From Lichina pygmaea (Eukaryota; Ascomycota; Lichinomycetes; Lichinales; Lichinaceae): a stretch of DNA of 64,000 nucleotides. A model generated the notes under the pieces. It searched no databases. It saw only the letters and a program-made list of their open reading frames with translations, and was not told where the DNA came from. Each line of letters starts with the position of its first letter. Within the stretch, counting starts at the first letter, position 1. Shown one piece after another: positions 1 through 9,176 of the stretch. Made by a program: the position numbers and the translations under genes. The stretch covers positions 2,604,001 through 2,668,000 of the forward strand of contig OY730172.1 of assembly GCA_963422465.1 (NCBI GenBank). Direction: 5' to 3'.

Positions 1-744
1 CAGCGATGTCGCGCGACGATTCTTCGCCAGTACGCTTCGCCATCCTCCGACTTCATCCCCGGCGGGCGACGTGTCCGCGACGACTCCATCTTCTGTCGCA
101 CATCGCAGACGTTCGACTGCAGTTTCTCGATCTGGTGACGCTGCAGGCGTATCGGTGTCTTCCCGTACAGGTTCTTGACGGTCTTCTTGCAATCCTGGCT
201 GAAGCCTGGGTCGTCCTTGTACTTTCCGTGGAAGCACGCCATGCTGTACGCAATGTCTGCCAATCTTTGCAGGTAGTTTTGGTACTCGGGCGTACTAATG
301 TCAATCGCGTACTGTGACTGATGCTGCATTTCGCTGCTTCTCGCGTCGCCCGGTTGATTCCTCTCAACACCGTCAGGGCCAATCTTGCAGGCCATGGCTG
401 CTTCCTCTGACGCTCGCTTGAGGCCTTGAAGGTCCACGCCTCGCCCTTGGACTGTCCACTAGTGCAGACAGAGCTGGTCAGTCGCGGCGCCTCAGACCCG
501 TCGAACGCCGGAAAGATTGTTGGACCACGAACAGACTTACTTCTCTCGGATCAGGCTGGGTCAGTCCATTGAGGAAGATGTCCTCGGCCGGATTGACACC
601 ATTGGGGCTCCATGGCCTTGGGACACATTGGAGCACAGACCAAATACCTGCTGTAGTCGGGCCATCGACGGCAGCGAAGATAGTGACAGGCGCGTACGTG
701 ACTACGCCAAGGAGCACAACAAGCACTCCGTGGAAGCGAATCAT
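1..744 (-). CDS. secreted hypothetical protein, 3' end beyond window
   Basis: Two exons, 744-541 and 458-<1, separated by an 82-nt intron (donor GTAAGT, acceptor CACTAG). Phase is 0 on both sides and exon 2 stays open to the window edge, giving at least 220 residues. The proposed start MIRFHGVLVV is followed by a hydrophobic stretch up to about residue 24, which looks like a secretion signal. The mature part is hydrophilic with scattered cysteines (for example in SMACFHGKYK, QDCKKTV and NVCDV), a pattern seen in small secreted proteins. I recognise no domain. The frame also stays open upstream to 948, so a longer membrane-anchored form starting there is possible. The reading is supported by the clean intron and long open frame; the function is unknown. 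Confidence 0.5.
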
Positions 745-1027
745 CGTCGGGCCACTCTTTCGCTGGTCCAAACGGACCTCGAGAAGATGTCGATGAGGGC
801 AGACGAGTATTGACAAGACAAGAGGAACAATCAAGAGGGTCTTCCATTCCTGAAAGATGAGCCATGGTTTGATGAAGCGACCAGTGTCGGGAAGAAGGTC
901 GGTACCGTATCCGAGGTGTATACGAGTTCCTCTCACACCACGTCTCATTTAGGCGCCTTTCGGGGCCTCGTATGCATCAAGCCTCTTTGCTAGAGGCCAG
1001 CTTATGCCATTCATCGTATGCCGACGA

Positions 1028-1369
1028 TCACAATTTCCTGATCGAAGCTTCACCTTGTAGTTTGCGGTTGTCTGAGTTCCGTCTGGCTTGCTGCTGCTTA
1101 CTTCCGAACCATACGGTATCTCGGCCATGGATTCCAGTAACGTCACAGCCCCACAGATCTCCAGACTGTGACTTGTACGTTACGTACAGAGTACTGAGAC
1201 CCGAGACATGAACCGTTGTCGGAGCATCGGGCACTCGAACTTCGTCGTTGACCGTCGCAGGTGCCTTCGTCCCGATGCTCCGTCCAACGGCCAAGCGAAG
1301 CGCAGTCCATTGAGACACCTTAGTGTAGGCTATCTGCAGCTCCTCGTCAGCGCCAACAAAGTAAGACAA
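1028..1369 (-). other. open frame of about 113 codons, unassigned
   Basis: An open minus-strand frame with fairly balanced composition (it reads YFVGADEELQIAYTK, later VSGLSTLYVTYKSQSGDLWG). It loosely recalls one blade of a beta-propeller lectin, but I could not place it. It has no convincing ATG, ends in a stop near 1028, and a second open frame (949-1146) overlaps it, so it may be a frameshifted gene fragment. The rest of 745-1808 shows nothing recognisable. Confidence 0.2.
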
Positions 1370-1817
1370 AAAGGGCAGAAGGAGCCTAAATTAGAGGGGC
1401 CTTCGGCCAAGCTTCCAAGCTTTCTAAGCTGAAAGCCTATTTCGGCGATGACGCATTGTCGATTCTCCGGGCCTCTGATTGCAGGGCTGCATGAGCCTAG
1501 TAAGGCTGAAGGAAGCAGTCAGGAGGAGGACGCTAAGCACAATGGCCAGTAATATCCACATACGACAAGCTGACTGCGGCTACGCTCAACTGTGACGGGG
1601 CTTACTACTGTACGAGGAGACATCGGACAACCGCCTAGTCCCTGGTTCAGTAAAGAATCCCACGATGTTTCTAGCTACAGTAGGAAGCGAAATCGCTTTT
1701 GTGCGTCTACGGAGCAATGTTTTTCCGCTCCGACGGCCGTCTAGTCTTCGACCCCCTAACAGAAGCCAAGACCTTCCGGAGAGAAAGTCCTACGTACGGA
1801 AGCTGGCGACAAAAGTA

Positions 1818-3700
1818 CGGACAATTCCTCGGGTCTACCCCAGTTATGCAAATTCTTCCCCATGTAATCCCCCCTTACCTGGGATATACCCCATTGACCG
1901 GCACACCCCATGTGCCACCACAAGCTGTGTACCTACAACTTGCCTTGTCTTTGCACTGCACAGCAAGTACTCAACCTGCCAACTGCCTGCTAATGGCTAC
2001 CCTGTGACCGACCGACCACCCTGACCAACCACACCCACCCTCTCTGTACGTAACGTACTGTACAAGGGACAAGGGGGTGGTATGTTATGTACCTTTGTAC
2101 TTCCGTACTGGAGGGTATTACATAATGTAGGGTACGTACCTCCTCACTCTCCTGTACAAGGTACGAGGGTACGTCGGTACGTACTGCTTGAATCTTATTA
2201 GATACTTAGGATGTAGTAGGATGACACGGCAAATTCAAGGTACACACGGCTTGAACCTTCTTGGTGTGGCGTAAGTGGCACGGGCGGGTGGCGCTCAGAG
2301 GGGTATATCCGGGGCAAGGGGAAGATTTTGCGTAACTGGGGTATTGTATTGTACTGTATTGTATTGAGATCCTACACCATTCTAAAACTAGCTAAGCTAG
2401 ATTATGCTGGGGATACTATGAAAGTGGTAAGGAAACCTTTGGCCCAGGTGGCTGGCCACCTGCCCACAGGATAAAAACCTTCCCTGCGGCCCCTGGGTGG
2501 GTGCCATCCTGCCGAGAGACTATAGAACAAAGAAAGTGGCTGCTTGGCAGTCGAGCAGGGGGGAGCTGGTCCCGGGCCCAGGAAAACTGAGAAAGAAGCC
2601 CTAGACGTAAGAACCATGGGGCCAGGACAGCTGCTGCCCGGTGGTTGGAGGTAAGCTGCTGGAATTTAGTTGTCAAAGTCAGCTGTCAGAGCACCCGTCG
2701 CTCGCCAGCAAACCACTGGCACTGGAGGACCACGTGTTTGGCTGTCTCCCACTGCCACCCACATCGGCAGGCTGGTGACTCAAAGCCGGGGACTCAGCAG
2801 CAGTGGAGGAAGGCAGCAAGGCCAATCTTGCCTGTGCGTATTTGTGTCAGGACACTGGTGTGTGCCTTCAGTAAGCTGGCATGTAGCTGGAGGGCTGCCA
2901 GGTGGAGCATCTTGTCAGGCTTCCATATCCCTCCCCCGGGGTCAGGGTCAGTGTTCTGGTGGGGGGGTGGCGGTCCTCCTTCCAGCTGGCACCAGCAGTC
3001 CCAGCACTATTGCTCTGCAAGTTGGTGGGCAAGCCAAAGTGTTTGTGGTGTGGGGTGGTGGTTTGGGGTGTGGTCTTGGTGGGGGTTGTCCGACCAAGGG
3101 GGAAGGCCTAGTCCTGTGGTGGTGTCCTCCATCTGCTGCTGCTGCCACCAGAGTATGTCTTTTGCCCACTTGTGTCATGCTATACCCAGTGTGGCGCTGG
3201 CAGCCCTGCGGCGGCCTTGCCACAAAGCAAGGTATTGGCAGATTTGGTTGCATGTGGTGGCAGTTTCCAGGTACGTGCCGGAGGCTTCCAGGTGGGCGTG
3301 GGCCTGCAGCTGGAGTCAGGCAATGTGTGCTCTGAGGGGGGGGGGGGACTGCTGCTTCCTGCTCAAGCTCCTTCCAGCTTGTGGCCTTGTAGGCTCCGGT
3401 GATGCTCAGGAGGCACTGCTGCCGAGCACGTTCCAATGGCTCCCCAATCCAGCTCCGGCTGGCGGGCTGCAGTAGTCCCTCCAGCGGTGCCTAGATGGTG
3501 GATCCGTAAGTGAGGGAGGGGCGTACAACTGCATTGTACACCAGCCAAGCCTGTGAGAAGCTGGCTCCCCACGTGGAGGTGCTGAGAGCGGTGAGAGCCC
3601 GGCTTTGCTGTGATACCCGGTCCATTGCACGCTTGATGTGGGGGCCCCAGCGGAGTTTTGAGTCTAGGGCATAACCGGGGTAGACTTGAGGAATTGTCCG
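1818..3700. mobile_element. Mutator-like non-autonomous TIR element, copy A, split by a LINE
   Basis: The left terminal inverted repeat starts at 1818 (CGGACAATTCCTC) and its mirror image ends at 3700 (GAGGAATTGTCCG). Both ends are flanked by the same nine bases, ACAAAAGTA, at 1809-1817 and 3701-3709: a perfect 9-bp target-site duplication. The element body, 1818-2343, matches copy B at 8567-9077 over its length. Its right 18-24 bases are displaced to 3677-3700 because a LINE entered the right TIR. Without the insertion it would be about 544 bp. It has no coding capacity. Long TIRs with 9-bp duplications are typical of Mutator-like (MULE) elements; that class assignment is inference. Confidence 0.8.
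2344..3671 (-). mobile_element. 5'-truncated Tad-like LINE, reverse-transcriptase C-terminus, decayed
   Basis: Read on the minus strand, 3670 to about 2600 translates as the end of a non-LTR retrotransposon polyprotein: ALDSKLRWGPHIK, then STWGASFSQAWLVYNAVV, RPSLTYGSTI, ITGAYKAT, SVLTQIRTGKIGLAAFL, and a Cys/His tail CRCGWQWETAKHVVLQC. This is the order found in fungal Tad-clade elements after the catalytic domain. Stops interrupt it (TAG where TGG is expected after YGSTI, TGA after FLHCC), and frames shift between blocks. The minus-strand 3' end at 2344-2372 carries an AATAC-type simple tail, as LINEs do. The insertion is bounded by TAACTGGGGTA (2333-2343) and TAACCGGGGTA (3672-3682), an 11-bp duplication with one mismatch. 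It is dead, and lies inside TIR element copy A. Confidence 0.8.
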
Positions 3701-3739
3701 ACAAAAGTATTCCCAATCCTGTCAAAAAGTGATGAGACT

Positions 3740-3990
3740 GTAGATCACCACCGAAATCTGCCCACCAACACCACTCAAATCACCGGCACTATAGACAACA
3801 AAGCCATCAGTATTGTGCAGAAAGCATATGTACTTGCTCTTCTTGAGGAGAGTATCCCTGTGAATTATATCATCAATCTCACAGGTCTTTCTTCCAGCAC
3901 TATCTGTTGAATCTATCAGCTTGTGTACAAGCACAGCTACAATCCAGTCACTAATACAGTCTTCATGAGAACCCAAAGATGTAGTGACAC
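3740..3990 (+). pseudogene. Tc1/mariner-like transposase N-terminal fragment
   Basis: The plus strand reads NKAISIVQKAYVLALLEES, IPVNYIINLTGLSSSTIC, a TGA, then IYQLVYKHSYNPVTN. This matches the helix-turn-helix start of fungal Tc1/mariner-like transposases, where an Arg codon (CGA) is normally found at the TGA position; C-to-T decay would explain it. No DDE domain follows. It begins about 30 bp to the right of the TIR element copy A insertion point. Confidence 0.5.
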
Positions 3991-5764
3991 TGGAGAGAGA
4001 AGAAGAGAAGTAGCAGAGTGATAAGAGCTCAGATTGGGAAGATGGCTAGTCACAAGACTCAAGACCCAAGAATTCTGGTGGTGGAGAAGAGGACCAGTGA
4101 CGATAGCAACAAGAACTCAGATTAGGAAGAGAAATGCGGGAGCGTCTCACCACTTTTGTTGCTCCCATGCAAATCATTGCGAATACTTTTGTCGCGAGCT
4201 TCCGTACTTCCAGCAGAAGATGACGTAACAAAGTTCGAGGACCGAACCCAGTCCAAGGACCAACAGCAGCAGAACCCAGAGAAATATCGACATCGCCACA
4301 CGTTACACGTCACATACGTACGTACCGCAGATCACGTCACACGTTCTAGGCCTTCCGAACCATGCAACGCTACCCCTTGCACGTACTGTACAGTGATAAA
4401 AGCAAGACACGGGCCTGTAAGCGCAATACGGCAGTCGAAATAGAAACCCGAATCAGCTACGTTACGTACCTTCGTACGGAGTACCGGACCGAGCTGTCCC
4501 GGGCGTGTCGGGCTCCGTTAGAAATGAAGTTCTTCCTTTTTCTTCAAGGCTAGCCCTACGATACCGTAGGTTGCCCATACGAGCCCCCTATCAACGTCGT
4601 TCGACACTCGTGCCGCATTTCGCACGGCCGCAGGGAAGGACCTCCGTGCTCTGATAGGCCATTGTACGCATCTACCGTTCGATTGACTGATCGATCGACC
4701 TCCTGTGAGCCCGGTAAGGCTGACACGCTACAGACGCACCGAGTCATCGGCTGGCCAAGAAGAGTAGGGCAAGCCCGTCCTATCTGTCTCCGCACGCACT
4801 GTACGTTGGCGTTTCTAACGGTGTTGTCAGCTGAGGACCTCGGGCCGCTTTCACGTCTCAGTTAGACGTCCAGCTGACGGTCTATGGTGCATGTAAAACG
4901 TATCGCTCGTGAGACCAGCACGGGCAGCCCCTAGGTCTGTTCTTGGAACGTAAGGCTGAAGAGTCTCGGCTGTGATATCCCCGACGGTGCGCTGACCATC
5001 GAACAACTCACGTTGCTACAGAGAGCTCAGATCGGTCATGCTGTAGCGAGGGCAGAGAAGAGTATAGCCGGTCGACCACTCCCTCTTGCCACGCATACTA
5101 GTATGTGCATCCTGGTATCTGTCCTCTGTGAAGAAACACCGTCATCTATCCCGGCGGTGTTGCTCCGCCGGCTGACAGGCGTCCCGTGTATTTCTGAGAG
5201 CAGCCCGGATGACAGAACCGCCGCGGTCTCGTCCGCCCAGCCTCGGGGCCACGTCACCCCATCTCACCGTCCTGCTAGAGAAGTCATCTCGGCTTTGATC
5301 ACAGCAATGGACATCACAGGTGGTGCACCGCCGTGTTCGTATCTCTCAGCACAACAGACACCACGTCTAGGACTTGGAAGGTAGTAAAACAGCTGTGGAG
5401 TAAGAACGTAGTGTACATGTTCCGAGTGTGAACTACGCTCGGGGAACGGGGAACGGGGAACGTCTTGAGCCATGTTGCTCGTCTCCAAGGGCATCAGATG
5501 GTCCACGGACGCATGATGTGTCGGCCGGCAGGGTGCTTTCGTGCTCATGTCATCATTCATCATGGCCTCATGGTCCCTCCTCTTTCCCTTCCTCTTTCCG
5601 AGATTTCCCACGGAGCTCGGAGGTAGGCCACTGCCGATCCACAAAGTCGTAAGACAGAAAGAAGCCCCTCTATCCTGAAGGAGAAGACCCGGTAAGTATG
5701 ACGTCAATAGCCTCACGGCGCCCCCCCCCCCCCCCCCCCCAAAGAACGGCAACCGCATAAGATC
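3991..5764. other. intergenic, no gene seen
   Basis: No supported gene. It contains several TACGTA/GTACGTAC islands (around 4315, 4460-4490) and a run of about 20 C at 5720-5740 directly downstream of the MCT1 stop. Short open frames on both strands have no recognisable content. Confidence 0.5.
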
Positions 5765-7243
5765 TCAATCGATGGAGATCCTCTCGGTCTCGTCCAGCTC
5801 CTTCATGATTCCCTCGACGTCCCTCGGATCACATACGCCCCAGACGCCACCGCCCTTGACGTGGCTGGCACCGGCCGCGGCCGATCCGACCGCGCCCTGC
5901 CTCATACCCACCTCCTTACCTACGAGATTGCGTCCGACGAGGCCCGGTCCGATGCCGAGCCAGCGGCGAACGCGCTCCTCTTGATCCAGATACCGGATCG
6001 AGTCGGCCCACAGCACCGTCTCGACGCACTGACGCGCCAACAGGTCCTTCAGCCGTCGGCGAGATGGGAAGGGTCGCGCCGTGACGTTGGAGATGCACGG
6101 CATGTGGCCGGGGAAGGAAACAATGTCCTCGTCGTCGTTGGCCGACGACGCGCTCGGGCTGCCGCGTGTCGTGGTCGGAGATGTCGCTCGAGAGCTCTCG
6201 CCGCTCTCGAGCGACGACGACGACCGACGTGGCCGGTCGAGGAGAGCCCTCATCGCCTCCAGCGCCGGAAGCATTATGGGAGAGTGGAAGGGACTGTCGG
6301 TGTTCAGATGGACCGCACGCGGGTCGTGGCCGCCAAACTGTCGGACGTGGGCGAGGAGCGTCTTGATCCGCTCGATGCTGCCGGAGAGGACGATCTGGTT
6401 CTTGGCGTTGATGTTGGCGATGAGGACCTGCTGGATCGGGGGCACCTCTTCGGCCGAGTCCTGCTTCGAGCCGGCGGACGAGTGGCCGAGGAACTCGCGG
6501 ATAGCCTCGACGAGGGACGCGAGCCGATCGGTCTCGCAGACCAGCGCCACCATGCCGTACTCGGCGCCTCCACCGGCCTGGGTCGCTTGTCGCGTGCAGG
6601 CGGCCATGACCTCGGCACGACGCCGGACGAGCGTCAGCGCGTCCGGGAAGGACAGGTAGCCACCGGCGACCAGGGCCGCAAACTCGCCCAGGGAATGTCC
6701 CAAGGTGTAATGGACGCGTTCGGCCGGCCTGAAGCCGAAGTCGTGCTCGAGCACGCGCAGGATCACGACGGACGTGGCCATGATGGCCGGCTGCGCGTTC
6801 TCCGTCGCGGACAAACGCGAGTTCGGTCCATCGGCGATGAGTCTCGTCAGGGAGAATCCCACGACGGAGTCGATCTCCTCGAGCACCGGCCCCACCGTCC
6901 TCGGGAACGCTTCGAGCCACGGCGTCGTCATGCCGACCCGCTGCACTCCCTGGCCTGCGCACGTCAGCCGTGACTCACAGGTGCATGTGCGACGCATGCC
7001 GGGACTGCAGCCAGCGATACTCCCCGCACCTGGAAAGAACAGGGCTGTGCGCGACCTCGAGTCGGATGCCTTGCTAGAAGCCCATCGTGGCCGTTCGTGC
7101 CCGCAGAACGACGGTCCGGCTTTGGAGCTTGTGTGACGTCCGGTCGTAGGCCAACGACGTGGAGCGCAGCGGGTTCCAGCCACGCAGCGAGCGGCATGTC
7201 TCACGTCGCCAGGCTTCGGCGTCCCATCTGCGAGTCTCTTCAT
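5765..7243 (-). CDS. MCT1: mitochondrial malonyl-CoA:ACP transacylase
   Basis: Exons 7243-7030 and 6954-5765; the 75-nt intron splits the conserved FFPGQGVQRVGM. The product (467 aa) is a FabD-type transacylase that loads malonyl from CoA onto acyl carrier protein in mitochondrial type II fatty acid synthesis, the pathway feeding lipoate. Visible hallmarks are PGQG, the nucleophile elbow GHSLGE, LVRRRAEVM (substrate Arg) and SPFHSPIM with the catalytic His. About 70 Arg/Ser-rich residues precede the domain and could be a mitochondrial presequence. It is longer than yeast Mct1 because of an insert rich in Ser, Glu and Thr (RRSSSSLESGESS) after the His motif, and a Gly-rich C-terminus. The ATG at 7243 is the first in frame. 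The family call is firm; the organelle is inferred. Confidence 0.9.
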   Translation of the reverse strand: MKRLADGTPKPGDVRHAARCVAGTRCAPRRWPTTGRHTSSKAGPSFCGHERPRWASSKASDSRSRTALFFPGAGSIAGCSPGMRRTCTCESRLTCAGQGVQRVGMTTPWLEAFPRTVGPVLEEIDSVVGFSLTRLIADGPNSRLSATENAQPAIMATSVVILRVLEHDFGFRPAERVHYTLGHSLGEFAALVAGGYLSFPDALTLVRRRAEVMAACTRQATQAGGGAEYGMVALVCETDRLASLVEAIREFLGHSSAGSKQDSAEEVPPIQQVLIANINAKNQIVLSGSIERIKTLLAHVRQFGGHDPRAVHLNTDSPFHSPIMLPALEAMRALLDRPRRSSSSLESGESSRATSPTTTRGSPSASSANDDEDIVSFPGHMPCISNVTARPFPSRRRLKDLLARQCVETVLWADSIRYLDQEERVRRWLGIGPGLVGRNLVGKEVGMRQGAVGSAAAGASHVKGGGVWGVCDPRDVEGIMKELDETERISID

Positions 7244-8566
7244 CTTCCGAGCGTGACGAGCGACGTACGAGTACGTATCCTGCCGTTGACCTTCTGGCGT
7301 AGGGCTCGTTCAGCCTTGGCTGGGGCGGGATCAACCTCTCACCCGGAGGAGGCTGAGATGCATCAAGTCAGCTTTTAGTAAGCCTTCCGGGGTTACAAAG
7401 TACTCCAAGCGCCTCGATCCTGTCGTAGACGAAAAGCCAGCGAAGGCAGTCAGGATTGACGACGGTGCCGTGTTCATCCAGAACGAGATCGAGATCGTTG
7501 ACGAAGGCTGACATGAGACGTGATATCACCAGATGACTGTCTGTCAATGGTCGACGAGCATCACCTTACAAACAACTTCATTGTTCCGCCGTGCTTGTCG
7601 AGCATTCGACAGAAATCCACGACTCGTCGAAGCGGACCGACTACCGGTAGCGCGAGCTTGCAAGTGTTCCATTCGTCATGCGACGATATGTGTTTGTTCA
7701 GGCAGCGATGCCTTGCAGCGAATGCTGCGTGATACACGCCTCGGTTTCTCAAGGGTCACAAGGCTAAGCAGAAGGGGAAACAGAATGTCTTGGCCGACCA
7801 CAAGCGGCAAACGCGACCACGCTCGTGTGAGACTGTTTTGCCTGTTGTTGTTAATCGGTACCCGCGCGCTTGTGGCGAGACAACGGCAGCTGGAAGCTGA
7901 CACTGGGACAGTCCATCTCGCTTCAAGGAAGCCAGCGATTACCAACCTCGTCAGGGGGGCAAAAGGGGGGACGCACACCCGGGACATCGCGAGAGCAGGT
8001 CACAACCCATGGCCGCATCGCGCGGGACCGGCCCAACTCGTTGCGACGTGCAGGCCGTGGGCTTCGGCGGACCGGCGCGGCTGTCGCCCCAATGGTGATG
8101 GGCGTGTTCGATTCCGATCGAACGGGGGGGTGATGGGTACGCCGTGGAGGACCGATTCGTCTTGCTGACGGCCGACGAGAGGTCCCGGGTAGCTATGTGA
8201 CGAAGCCGGACGAGGTGATTGGAGCTCGAGGCAGCGGCCAGAACATTGGGGGCCCCTCCCCCCTCGGCGCGCGTCTGCGGCTCGGCCTTCTTTTTGGCGT
8301 CTCCCTCGCCAAAGGAGACGGTCATCTCGTTGGCGGACCGGCCCACCTGACCGGCCCACGGCCCGGCGCAGAAGATAGATCGGCTAAAGGTATGTACTAT
8401 GGCAGTACTTCCGTACGCTACGTACGTACGTACGTACGTATGTACCTCGCACTGGATACGCAAGTACTCCGTAGAGCACGGCCGGACCCCAGGCGGGCCG
8501 TAACGAGCAAAGGGTCGGTTGGTTGTTCTTCGCCCAGACTGGAAGGACAGGCGCTGCGACCTTATA
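7244..8566. other. intergenic, no gene seen
   Basis: Presumed promoter of MCT1 on the left. Several overlapping open frames at 7533-8463 show compositional bias rather than recognisable protein. A TACGTACGTACGTACG island lies at about 8418-8440. Confidence 0.4.
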
Positions 8567-9077
8567 CGGACAATTCCTCAAGTCTACCCCAGTTGTGCAA
8601 AATCTTCCCCACGTATCCCCCCTTCCCTGGGATATACCCCATCGACCGCCACGCCCGATGTGCCACCACAAGCTGTGTACCTACAACTTGCCTTGTCTTT
8701 GCACTGCACAGCAAGTACTCAACCTACCAACTGCCTGCTGATGACTACCCCTGACCAACCACCCACCCTCTCTGTACAAGGGACAAGGCGGTGGTATTTT
8801 ATGTACATACGTACCTTTGTACTTCCGTACTGGACGGCATTACATAATATAGGGTACGTACCTTCTCACTCTCCTGTACGAGGTACGAGGGTACGTCAGT
8901 ACGTACCGCTTGAATCTCATTAGATACTTAGGATGTGGTAGCACGACACGGCAAATTCAAGGTACAGGTGGCTTGAACCTTCTAGGCGTGGCGTAAGTGG
9001 CACGGGTGGGTGGCGCTCAGATGGGGCATACGTGGGGAAGATTTTGCACAACTGGGGTAGACTTGAGGAATTGTCCG
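8567..9077. mobile_element. Mutator-like non-autonomous TIR element, copy B
   Basis: A 511-bp element whose first 50 bases (CGGACAATTCCTCAAGTCTA onward, to CCCCACGTAT) are repeated exactly in inverted orientation at its right end. Weaker inverted similarity continues inward for about another 50 bp. Flanks are GACCTTATA (8558-8566) and GACGTTATG (9078-9086), a 9-bp target duplication with two mismatches. The interior is AC/TACGTA-rich and non-coding. It is homologous throughout to copy A at 1818, so this is a repeated family (MITE) that would depend on a transposase elsewhere. Confidence 0.8.
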
Positions 9078-9133
9078 GACGTTATGTCACGCTTGTGCCG
9101 CCCCGTGTGCTTTCGTCTCTTCTCGTAGGCGCG

Positions 9134-9134
<1 letters not shown>

Positions 9135-9175
<41 letters not shown>
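9135..9175. repeat. (AGC)n microsatellite
   Basis: About 13 uninterrupted AGC triplets in a non-coding context. Confidence 0.9.

Positions 9176-9176
<1 letters not shown>

Noticed and set aside
2645-3475. Plus-strand frame of 276 codons
   Set aside because: Antisense of the LINE remnant, whose minus-strand translation shows reverse-transcriptase motifs.
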